From positions 1 through 32,042 of the forward strand of contig CALDOK010000175.1 of assembly GCA_937912125.1 (NCBI GenBank): DNA of 32,042 nt. The letters run 5' to 3'. Under the pieces are notes generated by a model. The model was given only the letters and a program-made list of their open reading frames with translations. It ran no database searches and was not told where the DNA came from. Origin of the DNA: an uncultured Pseudomonadota bacterium (GTDB lineage: Bacteria > Myxococcota_A > UBA796 > JAFGLY01). Position 1 is the first letter of the stretch. Every line of letters begins with the position of its first letter. This document shows, piece by piece, positions 14,984 through 23,585 of the stretch. The position numbers and the translations under genes were made by a program.

Positions 14984-17080
14984 TCAGAGCCGGCTCTGCT
15001 CGCGATACCGCGCGTACTCCACCATGCCCGCCAGCACGCGCACCGCCTGGCCCGGGTCGTCGAAGACCGGGATGCCCAAGCGCTCCATGCCGGTGCGGAT
15101 CTCGTGCGCGGCGGGCTCGTCGCCGAACATGGCGCCCACGACGGGCTTGCCAGGGGCCAGCGCCCCCAGCCGCCCGAAGGCGGCCTGAGGGTCGAGGCGG
15201 GACTCGGGGATGGTGATGTGGATGATGAGCATGGCGTCGATGGAGGGGTCCTGGATGACCGCCTCGCACAGCAGCCGGTAGGCTTCCTGGGAGCCTACCC
15301 GCTCGATGGTGGACCACATGTCCACGGGGTTGCGTACAGGGGCCCATGCGGGGGCCACGGCGCGGATGCGGTCCACCGTGGCCGGAGCCAGGGGGGGCAG
15401 CTCGAGGCCGTGCAGCCCGCAGGCGTCGGCGGTGAGCACGCAGCCCACGCCGGTGATGCTGACCACCCCCAGGCGGGCCCCCCGGGGCAGAGGAAGGACG
15501 TCGAAGGCGCGTGCCTGGTCGAACAGCTCGGGGAAGCTCTGCACGCGGACGCAGCCGGCCTGGCGCAGGGCGGCGCTGGCGATGCGGTCGTCGGCGGCCA
15601 GGGCCCCGGTGTGGGACGCCGCGGCCCGGGCCCCCATGGCTGTGCGGCCGGACTTGAGCACCACCACGGGCTTGCGGGCCGAGGTCTCGGCCAGGGCCTG
15701 CACCAGCCTGCGGCCCTCGGTGACCCCCTCGACGTACATGCCCACGGTGCGCACGGCGGGGTCATCAGCCAAAAAGCCCAGCAGGTCGGTCTCATCCACA
15801 CCGGCCTTGTTGCCGATGGAGGCGAAGCGCAGCGCCCCCTGGCGCCCGGTGGCGGCGAACCAGCGGGGGAAGCAGGAGGCGAACAGCCCGGTCTGGCCGA
15901 AGTAGGCACCGCCGCCGGCTGGGACGGGCTCGACGCTGGCTAGGGAGGTGACCAGGCCCGTGCTCACCTCGAGGGTGCCGATGCTGTTGGGGCCCATCAG
16001 CGCGATGCCGAGCTCGGCGCAGCGCTCCGCTACGCGGCGTTCCAGCTCTGCGCCCTCGGGGCCCTGATCCGAGAAGCCCGCGGTGGAGATGATCAGGTGG
16101 CCCACCCCGGCCGCGTGGCAGTCTTCGACCAGTGGCAGGCAGGCTTCGCGGGGGATCACCCCCACGGCCAGGTCCACCGGCTGACCGATGGCCGCCAGGG
16201 TGGGATAGCAGGGCAGGCCAAGCACCTGCTCCTGGCGCGGGTTGACCGGGTGGATTCGCCCGCTGAAGCCCAGCCGCTCGAGGTTCTTCAGGATCACGCC
16301 GCCGGCCTTGCCCGGGGCGTTGCTGGCGCCCACCACGGCGACGCTGCGGCCCTGGAAGAAGGGCGCCACGCGGGCTGCGCGGGTGTGGATGGGATCCAGT
16401 GGGCGGGAGGTGAAGGGCGCGCCGCCGGCCACCACCAGGTGGTCCACGGCCAGCACGCCGCCGTCGGGCTGCACGATGAGGGGATTGAGATCGACGCTCT
16501 GCCAGGCGGGGTGGGCTTGGCCCGCCATCCCCAGGGCCTCGAGGGCCAGGGCCAGCCGCCCTGGGTCCACCGGGGGCATGCCCCGGAAGCCTTGGAACAG
16601 GGCCCGACCTCGCAGCTCGCCGAGCATGGCCTCGAGCTCTGCCAGGGGGCAGGGCCACAGGCGCATGGTCACGTCGGGGTCGGCCTCGGCGGTGACACCT
16701 CCGCGGCCCAGCAGCAGCACTGGGCCGAAGGTGGGGTCCCGCAGCCAGCCTGCGAGCAGCTCGGGGCCTGGCCGGACCAGGGGCTGCACCTGCAGGCTGT
16801 GCACCTCAGGGCCCAGGCGGTGGATCAGAGCCTGGGCCTGGCGCTCGAGCTCGCTGGTGCTTGCGATGCCCAGCACCACGGCCCCTCGCTCGCTGCGGTG
16901 GGAGAGGCTGGGCCCATCCGCCTTGAGCGCCACGGGCCAGCCCAGCTGGTCGCCCAGCTCCCGGATCTGTCGGGCGCGCAGCTCTGGCTCGTGGGCCGAC
17001 AGCTCGACGGCCCGAACCAAGGGCACCCCTGCGGCACGGAGCGCCTCGGCGGCCTGCTGACCGGGTAAGGGGGCGAGCAA
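14984..17080 (-). CDS. ADP-forming acyl-CoA synthetase, beta-alpha domain order
   Basis: 698-residue cytoplasmic enzyme of the NDP-forming acyl-CoA synthetase family, interconverting acyl-CoA + ADP + phosphate with acid + CoA + ATP. Residues about 1-230 are the ATP-grasp part: WPVALKADGPSLSHRSERGAV, PTFGPVLLLGRGGV, FRGMPP and DLNPLIV. Residues about 245-698 carry the CoA-binding domain (SVAVVGASNAPGKAGG, IHPVNPRQEQVLG, MGPNSIG) and ligase domains, including the phospho-His loop SHTGALA (His490). ATP-grasp first is the reverse of the more common alpha-beta order. The DLNP motif lacks the usual preceding Glu. The TTG start at 17080 lies 10 nt after the TPR gene and gives a normal N-terminus, with no clear ribosome site, implying translational coupling. 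Acetate or short acids are likely substrates, but this is not shown by sequence. Confidence 0.88.
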   Translation of the reverse strand: MLAPLPGQQAAEALRAAGVPLVRAVELSAHEPELRARQIRELGDQLGWPVALKADGPSLSHRSERGAVVLGIASTSELERQAQALIHRLGPEVHSLQVQPLVRPGPELLAGWLRDPTFGPVLLLGRGGVTAEADPDVTMRLWPCPLAELEAMLGELRGRALFQGFRGMPPVDPGRLALALEALGMAGQAHPAWQSVDLNPLIVQPDGGVLAVDHLVVAGGAPFTSRPLDPIHTRAARVAPFFQGRSVAVVGASNAPGKAGGVILKNLERLGFSGRIHPVNPRQEQVLGLPCYPTLAAIGQPVDLAVGVIPREACLPLVEDCHAAGVGHLIISTAGFSDQGPEGAELERRVAERCAELGIALMGPNSIGTLEVSTGLVTSLASVEPVPAGGGAYFGQTGLFASCFPRWFAATGRQGALRFASIGNKAGVDETDLLGFLADDPAVRTVGMYVEGVTEGRRLVQALAETSARKPVVVLKSGRTAMGARAAASHTGALAADDRIASAALRQAGCVRVQSFPELFDQARAFDVLPLPRGARLGVVSITGVGCVLTADACGLHGLELPPLAPATVDRIRAVAPAWAPVRNPVDMWSTIERVGSQEAYRLLCEAVIQDPSIDAMLIIHITIPESRLDPQAAFGRLGALAPGKPVVGAMFGDEPAAHEIRTGMERLGIPVFDDPGQAVRVLAGMVEYARYREQSRL

Positions 17081-17090
17081 GGAGCGGCTG

Positions 17091-19523
17091 CTAGCTGAGG
17101 GCGTGCTTGGCGGCCTTGACCATGGGGTGCTCGGGGCCGAGCTCGCGGACCAGGGCGCCGGTGGCGGCCATCATCTCGGTGTAGCCGGCGCCATCGCCGG
17201 AGTCGCGCAGGGCGCGGCCACGCTCGAAGCGGGTGATGGCGGTCTCGGGGTGCTCGGGACCCAGCACCTTGTTCTTGATGGCCAGCGCCTGGTCGTAGGA
17301 GCCGATGGCTTGGCGATACTCGCGCAGGCGGGCGTAGACCTGACCCAGGGCATGCCACGCCAAGGCGGTGTACGGATGCTGCTTGCCTTCGGTGGCGCGC
17401 CGGATGTCCACGGTGCGCTCGAAGGCCTCGAGGGCCAGCTCGAGCTCACCCTGGCGGGTGTAGGTGTGGCCCAGCGCGTACAGCGTGCGGGCGGTGCCGC
17501 GGTGCTCCGGGCCCAGGTGGGCCTCCTTGATGGCCAGGGCTTTCTTGTAGCGGCTGACCGCCAGCTCGAGGTGGCCGGTGTCGGTGAGCACCTGGCCCAT
17601 GGCGTCCAGCGCCTGAGTGGTGTCGGGGTGGCCCTTGCCCAGAGCGCGCTCGAGGATCTTGATCTCGCGCGCGAAGCAGGCCAGCGCGTACTCGTGGCGA
17701 CCCATCAGGGTGTAGGTCTGGCCGATGGAGTGCAGGCTGGTGCCCAGGGAAGGGTGGTCCTTGCCCAGCTGCTTGCGGGTGATGCGCAGGTCGCGCTGGA
17801 AGGCCTCGAGGGCTTCCTTGTACTTGCCCTGGCGCGTGAGGGCCTGGCCGATGGCGTGCAGGGTGGACGCTGTGGAGGGGTGCTCGGGGCCGAGCTTCTC
17901 TTCCTTGATGGCCAGGGCCTGCTGGAAGGCGCGCAGGGCTTCTTCGTAGCGGTTGAGGTGGACCATCACCTGCCCGATGGCATGCAGGGTGACGGCCATG
18001 TCGGGGTGGTTGGGCTCGAGGTTGCGCTGCTCGATGTCCCGGGCCCGGTTGTAGATGGCCAGGGCCTGGGGGTAGCGCTCGAGGCGGTTGAGCGCCTGGC
18101 CCAGGGCGTGCAGCGTGCGTGCGACCTCGTGGTGGTCGGGGCCCAGGATGCGCTCCTGGATCTCGAGGGCGCGGCGCAGGCGCTGCTCGGAGGCCGCGTG
18201 GGCACCCAGGCGGTAGTCGGCGCGGGCGCGGGTGTACAGGGCGCGGGAGCGCGTGATCTCGTCGACCTCGGTGAACTCGAGGGCCTTGTCGGCCCAGCGG
18301 GCACCCACGTGGGCGTCGCCCATGCGGATGGCGGCGTCGGCGATGGCTCGCCAGTCTTCGGCCGTGGCCGGGCCGTGGCGCAGAGCGGCCTCGACCAGCC
18401 AGGCGGTGGCCTGGCCCGTGGACCAGTCGAGCACCTGCACCGGGATGGGCAGGGCGGTGGTGGTGGCCCAGGAGCCCAGCAGGTCCATGGGGACGTCTTC
18501 GCTCTCGAGCACCTGCTCGCCCAGCTTCTCGAAGCGCTCGAGGCGCAGGGCTCCGATGGCTTGGTCAGCGCCGAAGGCGCGCTGGATCGGGGGCGCCACC
18601 AGGCGGTTGACCACGTCGTCGTCGGTGAACAGGCCGCGGGCGCGGCCCAGGCGGGCCAGGGCTGCGCCGGGATCGCCTTCGGCGCTCATGGCCGCCTGGA
18701 GCTCGGCCTCGGGGGCCTCGGTGGCCAGCAGCACCTCGACCAGGTCGATGCCCTCGGGCTCGAAGTCGGCCAGGGCCGCGAGGCGTCCGGGCTGGGTGGC
18801 GCCGGCCTGAGCCAGGCGCTCCATGGAGGCGGCGAGGGGAGCGAGCTGTGCGTGGACCGGCCACCAACCCGGCGAGCTGATCTCGGGCTCGACCAACACC
18901 GAGCGGCCCCAGCGGCCTTGCTCGGCCAGGGCCCAGCGCAGGCGGCGCAGGGTGAACTGGCCGTCGACTTCGGTCCAGCAGGCCCAGTCGTCGCCGGCTT
19001 CGGCCACGGCGGCGAGCAGCTCGTCGTAGGTCGCAGAGGCGCTGATCCAGCGGATGGCGCGCTCGGGATGGGCCGCCTCGAGGGCGGGGGCGAGGGGGCC
19101 GCCTAGCCACTCGACACCCGGGCCGTGGGCGCCGGAGTGCAAGCCCTGGACCCCGTGACTCACGGGGCGCGCGGGGCAAACGAACGAGGGCGCGTCGGCC
19201 AGTGACTGTAGATCGTCGGTGGCGTCCGGGTCCATCCAGAGCACCAGCCGCAGCTCGCGCGCCGTGCAATGGGCCTGGGCCTGGACGAGCCATGCGGGCT
19301 GGTCTGGCTCCGGGCGCAGGAACTGCAGGCTGCCATGGGGGGCGTCCGCCAAGGCTTGGGCATCGGACTGCACACCCAGCTCGGGCCACGCGGGAAGCAG
19401 GGCCCGCACCAGCGTGCCCAGGCAGCCATCGTTGGCACCCTGGACCACCAAGAGGGTCGCGGGGCCGGCTTGGCCGATGGCGTCGAGGATAGGACTGAGG
19501 AGGTCGGCGTCGCGGTGCTCCAT
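17091..19523 (-). CDS. Large TPR (kinesin-light-chain-like) protein with degenerate NTPase-like N-terminus
   Basis: 810 residues, probably cytoplasmic; no signal peptide. The start at 19523 follows GGAG at good spacing; the frame runs 15 codons further but without a ribosome site. Residues about 428-800 are nine consecutive 42-residue TPRs of the kinesin-light-chain type, with the spacer LGPEHP recurring and cores such as LHAIGQ. Residues 1 to about 420 look like a remnant of a STAND-type regulator: TLLVVQGANDGCLGTLVRAL sits where a P-loop would be but lacks GKT/S, LRLVLWMDPDA resembles a Walker B strand, and a helical region follows. It may be a protein-interaction scaffold or sensor. It is the first gene of a leftward pair with the acyl-CoA synthetase. 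Partners unknown. Confidence 0.8.
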   Translation of the reverse strand: MEHRDADLLSPILDAIGQAGPATLLVVQGANDGCLGTLVRALLPAWPELGVQSDAQALADAPHGSLQFLRPEPDQPAWLVQAQAHCTARELRLVLWMDPDATDDLQSLADAPSFVCPARPVSHGVQGLHSGAHGPGVEWLGGPLAPALEAAHPERAIRWISASATYDELLAAVAEAGDDWACWTEVDGQFTLRRLRWALAEQGRWGRSVLVEPEISSPGWWPVHAQLAPLAASMERLAQAGATQPGRLAALADFEPEGIDLVEVLLATEAPEAELQAAMSAEGDPGAALARLGRARGLFTDDDVVNRLVAPPIQRAFGADQAIGALRLERFEKLGEQVLESEDVPMDLLGSWATTTALPIPVQVLDWSTGQATAWLVEAALRHGPATAEDWRAIADAAIRMGDAHVGARWADKALEFTEVDEITRSRALYTRARADYRLGAHAASEQRLRRALEIQERILGPDHHEVARTLHALGQALNRLERYPQALAIYNRARDIEQRNLEPNHPDMAVTLHAIGQVMVHLNRYEEALRAFQQALAIKEEKLGPEHPSTASTLHAIGQALTRQGKYKEALEAFQRDLRITRKQLGKDHPSLGTSLHSIGQTYTLMGRHEYALACFAREIKILERALGKGHPDTTQALDAMGQVLTDTGHLELAVSRYKKALAIKEAHLGPEHRGTARTLYALGHTYTRQGELELALEAFERTVDIRRATEGKQHPYTALAWHALGQVYARLREYRQAIGSYDQALAIKNKVLGPEHPETAITRFERGRALRDSGDGAGYTEMMAATGALVRELGPEHPMVKAAKHALS

Positions 19524-19659
19524 GGAGACTCCGTGCCCTCGTGGGCGGGGTATACGATCCGCTAGCACGACCCTGTAAGCCGATCAATCCACCTCGTGCT
19601 CGCACATCACCGATCCGCGTGTGCCCAAGTCCGCCGAGCAGGACCGTCGAACGCCTGGA

Positions 19660-21975
19660 TCAGCCGTTCCGACCAGCTTCGATGGCCAGCAGCAGGGACT
19701 CGGGTGTGGCGGGCAGGCCGAGCTCGCGGCCGCCAAAGGAGCGCACGGCCCGACGCAGGGCGAGCCAGGTGCTGATGGCCAGGCAGAAGGGGGGCTCGCC
19801 CACGGCCTTCGATCCGTGGATGACCTCGGGTGTGTGCGCCCGCTCCAGCAGGCGCAGCTCGAGCTCGAGGGGAGCGTCGCCCACTGCGGGGATCTTGTAG
19901 GTGGACGGGCCGGTGGTGAGCACGTGGCCTGCTTCGCTCCAGACCATCTGCTCGCAGGTGAGCCAGCCAACGCCCTGAAGGTAGCCGCCCTCGATCTGGC
20001 CTCGGTCGATGTCGGGGCTCAAGCTGTCGCCCACGTCGTGGAGGATGCGCACCCAGCGCAGGCGCCACTCGCCGGTGAGCCCGTCGAGCTCCACCTCGGA
20101 CATGGAGGCGCCGTAGGCGAAGTAGTGGAAGGGCTTGCCCCTGCCAGCGCTGCGATCGTAGTGGATGTCGGGGGTGGCGTAGTAGCCGGCCGAGGCCAGG
20201 GGCACGCGGTTGAGCCAGGCCTGGGTGCAGGCTTGGGCGAAGCTCATGCTCTCGCCCTGGTCGGTCCAGGCCCAGGCGGGAGCACCGTCGGCGGCGTGGG
20301 GCCAAGGCGAGCGGTTGCCCGCGGCGACGTGCATGGCCTCCACTTCGACCCCCAGGGCCCTGGCAGCCAGGGGCCTCAGGCGCTCCACGAGCTTCTCGCA
20401 GGCATCCCGTACGGCCTGGCCGTTGAGGTCCGAGCCGCTGGAGGCCGCCGTGGGTGGGGTGTTGGGCACCTTGTCGGTGCAGGTGGGCATCTGCCGGATG
20501 CGGTCCATGGGGACGCCGAGATCGTGGCTGCAGATCTGCAGCATCTTGGTGTACAGGCCCTGGCCCATCTCGGTGCCGCCGTGGTTGAGCTGCACCGAGC
20601 CGTCGGTGTAGACGCTCAGGTAGGCCCCCACCTGGTTGAGGAAGCTGTTGGTGAAGGAGATCCCGAACTTCACCGGCGCCACGGCGATGCCGCGCTTGCG
20701 ATGGGTGTGGCTGTTGTTGAAGGCGGCGACCGCGGCGCGGCGCTGCTCGAGGTCCACGCAGAGCTCGTCCAGGATGCGGGGCACCCGGAACTCACCGATG
20801 GGCTGGCCGTAGGGGGCGACGTCGCGGGGAGCAGGGCCGTACAGGTTGGCGCGCCGGACCTCGAGGGGGTCGAGCCCTGTGGCGTCAGCGATGCGCTCGA
20901 GGATGTGCTCGATGACCAGCATGCCCTGCGGGGCACCGAAGCCCCGGAAGGCGGTGTTCGAGACGGTGTGGGTGCGGACCACCTGGCCGGTCACCCGCAG
21001 GTCGGGCAGCCAATAGGCGTTGTCCACATGGTACAGGGCTCGGTCGAGGATCGACGGGGAGAGGTCGGCGGCGAAGCCCGCGTCGGCGTACAGCTCGGCC
21101 ACCAGCGACAGGATGCGACCCTGCTGGTCGTAGCCCACCTCCCACTCGCTGTGGAAGGGGTGGCGCCGGCCGGTGAGCACCATGTCGTGGTGGCGGTCGA
21201 AGCGCAGCTTCACCGGGCGTCCGGTGTGGGCGGCGCCCAGCGCGGCCATGGCGGCCCACTGACCGCCCTGGGTCTCCTTGCCGCCGAAGCCGCCGCCCAT
21301 GCGGGGGCTCTCGATGCCCACCTGATGCCGACCCCAGCCCAGCACCCGGGCCACGATGACCTGGGCGCCCGTGGGGTGCTGGTTGCTGGTGGTGACGTGG
21401 ACGGTGTCGCCCTCGCCGGGAACGGCCATGGCGGCATGTCCCTCGAGGTACATGTGCTCTTGGCTGGGCGTCGCGGTCTGGCCACGCATCCGGAACGGGG
21501 CCCCCGCCATGGCCTCGTCGGGCTGGCCCCGGGCGATGGTGTGGGGATCCACATGGAACATCCCCCGCCGGATGGCCTCGTGCAGGTCGCGCACGGCCGG
21601 CAGCGGCTCGTAGTCGACCCGGATGAGCCCGAGGGCCCGGCGCGCTTGGTCTCGATCCTCGGCGAAGACCGCGGCCACCGCCTGCCCGATGCAGAACACC
21701 TCGGCGTCGGCGAGCAGCGGCTCGTCCGCCTTGATGGCCCCGCACTGGTTCTCGCCTGGCACGTCGGATCCGAAGAGCACAGCGTGGACCCCTGGCAGCG
21801 CCAGGGCGGCCGAGGCATCGGTGTGTACAATCCGCGCCCTGGCGTGGGGCGAGGGCAGCACCATGCAGTGCAGCAGGCCGGCTGGCTCGGGGATGTCGTC
21901 GATGTAGCGAGCGGTGCCGGCGACGTGGCGCCACGCGCTCTCGTGGGGGTGTGACTGGCCGAGGGGGCTGGACAT
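19660..21975 (-). CDS. xdhB: Xanthine dehydrogenase, molybdopterin-binding subunit
   Basis: 771-residue catalytic large subunit, the usual size for two-subunit bacterial xanthine dehydrogenase, which oxidises hypoxanthine to xanthine and urate. It opens with GTARYIDDIPEPAGLLH, typical for the family. Cofactor and active-site signatures: GGGFGGKE, EHMYLEGHAA (carrying the substrate-contact Glu of XDH), AFRGFGAPQGM (substrate Arg), NHGGTEMGQGL, and KAVGEPPFCLA with the catalytic Glu. The conserved Glu/Arg pair favours a purine substrate over an aldehyde. The ATG at 21975 has AGGGA upstream and lies 12 nt after xdhA. No XdhC-type cofactor-insertion gene is adjacent. Soluble, acting with XdhA. 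Confidence 0.95.
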   Translation of the reverse strand: MSSPLGQSHPHESAWRHVAGTARYIDDIPEPAGLLHCMVLPSPHARARIVHTDASAALALPGVHAVLFGSDVPGENQCGAIKADEPLLADAEVFCIGQAVAAVFAEDRDQARRALGLIRVDYEPLPAVRDLHEAIRRGMFHVDPHTIARGQPDEAMAGAPFRMRGQTATPSQEHMYLEGHAAMAVPGEGDTVHVTTSNQHPTGAQVIVARVLGWGRHQVGIESPRMGGGFGGKETQGGQWAAMAALGAAHTGRPVKLRFDRHHDMVLTGRRHPFHSEWEVGYDQQGRILSLVAELYADAGFAADLSPSILDRALYHVDNAYWLPDLRVTGQVVRTHTVSNTAFRGFGAPQGMLVIEHILERIADATGLDPLEVRRANLYGPAPRDVAPYGQPIGEFRVPRILDELCVDLEQRRAAVAAFNNSHTHRKRGIAVAPVKFGISFTNSFLNQVGAYLSVYTDGSVQLNHGGTEMGQGLYTKMLQICSHDLGVPMDRIRQMPTCTDKVPNTPPTAASSGSDLNGQAVRDACEKLVERLRPLAARALGVEVEAMHVAAGNRSPWPHAADGAPAWAWTDQGESMSFAQACTQAWLNRVPLASAGYYATPDIHYDRSAGRGKPFHYFAYGASMSEVELDGLTGEWRLRWVRILHDVGDSLSPDIDRGQIEGGYLQGVGWLTCEQMVWSEAGHVLTTGPSTYKIPAVGDAPLELELRLLERAHTPEVIHGSKAVGEPPFCLAISTWLALRRAVRSFGGRELGLPATPESLLLAIEAGRNG

Positions 21976-21987
21976 GGGGTTCCCTGC

Positions 21988-23448
21988 TCAGGAGGTGCGG
22001 ACTGTGCCGGTGGGGAAGGGCTGCAGGAGATCGCGGTCGGGGAGGGGGTACTCGAGGGCGAAGCCCAGCAGCAGGTTGCGAGCCAACAGGCGGCGGTAGC
22101 GGGCGGATCCGCGGTGGTCGCTGATGGGCTCGAAGTCCTGCTCGAGGTGGTGTACAGCGCCCTGCAGCTCGGCCTCGGTCCAGGGGCGGCCCTGGAGGCG
22201 ACGCTCGGTGTGCAGCGCGCGCACCGGGGTCGCGGCCACGCCTCCGTAGGCCAAGCGCAGGGTGGCCACGGCACCCTGGGCGTCGAGCTGCACCAGCATG
22301 CCCGCGGAGACAGCGCTGATATCCAGCTCGCGGCGCTTGCTGACCTTGTAGGAGGCCACGAAGGCCCCAGGCGGCGGCTTGGGAACCTCGACCCGCAGCA
22401 GCAGCTCGTCGCTGGCCAGGGCGGTCTGGCGGTAGCCGGGGAAGAACTCTCGCAGGGGGACGTGGCGCTCACCGCGAGGACCGACGGCCACGGCCGTGGC
22501 GTCCAGTGCGAGCAGCAGCGGCGCCAGATCGCCCACCGGCGAGGCGTTGCAGAGGTTTCCGCCTACCGTGCCGCGGTTGCGGATCTGGCGGGCGCCGAAC
22601 CAGCGCAGCAGCTTGTCCAGGGCAGGCAGCTCGCCGGCCATCAGCTCCCCGAGGCGGGTGAGGCTGAGGCCCGCCCCCAGTCGCCAGCCATCGGGCTCTC
22701 GCCTGAAGCTGCGCAGCTCGTGCAGAGCCTCGAGGCCGATGACCACAGGGAAGTGGCGCTGACGCTGGGTGACCTCGAGGGCCAGGTCGGTGCCGCCTGC
22801 CACCAGCACAGCGTCGGGATGCTCGGCGCGGATCTCGTAGACCTCGGCCAGGCTGCCTGGCTGGAAGTAGGCCTGACCGCCCGCCTGGAGCGCAAGCTGG
22901 GGAGTGTGGGCTTCGAAGGTCTGGCGCGCGGCCTCGAAGCGGTCGTCGGGCCTGCTGCCGGCGAGCTCGGCCACGGCCTGGCGGATGGGGCCGTAGCCCG
23001 TGCAGCGGCACAGGTTGCCCGCCATCTGTTCGTCCAGGGCGGCGCGATCACCGGGGTCGAGATCGTCGCGGTAGCTCGCCTCGAACAGGGACATCACCAC
23101 CCCGGGCGTGCAGAAGCCGCACTGGGAGGCCCGCAGGCCCACTACGGCCTGCTGCACGGGGTGGGGCTGGCCCTGGGCGTCAGCCAGGCCCTCGACCGTG
23201 AGCACCTGGCGACCGTGGACCATGGGCAGGAAGATCAGGCAGGCATCGACCGCGCGCCACGCGGGGGGGGCACCTGGCCGATCCTCGAGGATGGCCACTG
23301 TGCAGGCGCCGCAGTCCCCCTCGGCGCAGCCTTCTTTGGTGCCGACCAGCCCCGCGTGTTCGCGGAGGTAGCGCAGCAGGGTGGTGGTTCCCGGGAGGTC
23401 GTGGACCTCCACGGGGCTGCCGTTGAGCGTGAATCGAACTGTGCTCAT
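21988..23448 (-). CDS. xdhA: Xanthine dehydrogenase, iron-sulfur and FAD subunit
   Basis: 486-residue small subunit that passes electrons from the molybdenum site to NAD+ through two [2Fe-2S] clusters and FAD. The plant-type cluster ligands are Cys41, 46, 49 and 70 (EGCAEGDCGACTV, then VDACLIF); the helical-domain cluster uses CGFC (110, 113) and CRC (147, 149). The FAD domain shows LVAGGTDLALEV and NRGTVGGNLCNASPVGD. The start at 23448 (MSTVRFTLNG) begins exactly at the ferredoxin-like fold; 11 upstream codons in frame look spurious. First gene of the xdhA-xdhB unit, divergent from ssnA across 137 bp, which suits joint regulation, though I see no clear operator. Confidence 0.95.
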   Translation of the reverse strand: MSTVRFTLNGSPVEVHDLPGTTTLLRYLREHAGLVGTKEGCAEGDCGACTVAILEDRPGAPPAWRAVDACLIFLPMVHGRQVLTVEGLADAQGQPHPVQQAVVGLRASQCGFCTPGVVMSLFEASYRDDLDPGDRAALDEQMAGNLCRCTGYGPIRQAVAELAGSRPDDRFEAARQTFEAHTPQLALQAGGQAYFQPGSLAEVYEIRAEHPDAVLVAGGTDLALEVTQRQRHFPVVIGLEALHELRSFRREPDGWRLGAGLSLTRLGELMAGELPALDKLLRWFGARQIRNRGTVGGNLCNASPVGDLAPLLLALDATAVAVGPRGERHVPLREFFPGYRQTALASDELLLRVEVPKPPPGAFVASYKVSKRRELDISAVSAGMLVQLDAQGAVATLRLAYGGVAATPVRALHTERRLQGRPWTEAELQGAVHHLEQDFEPISDHRGSARYRRLLARNLLLGFALEYPLPDRDLLQPFPTGTVRTS

Positions 23449-23585
23449 GGTGCCGTCTCGTGGGCTGAAGCCATCACCCACCCTATCTCCCCCTTCCGCG
23501 CCTCGCGTCCCTGTGCTTGAACGCAGCGGCCCGACCCGGTTAGTGGCGCTCCCACCAACCTCCCCATCGTATCTGGAAGGCCTCC

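Noticed and set aside
17103-19106. Long rightward open frame opposite the TPR gene
   Set aside because: Low-complexity Gly/Leu/Val/Ala translation, a shadow of the regular TPR codons.
19621-21954. 777-codon open frame antisense to xdhB
   Set aside because: No family features; xdhB on the other strand is unambiguous.
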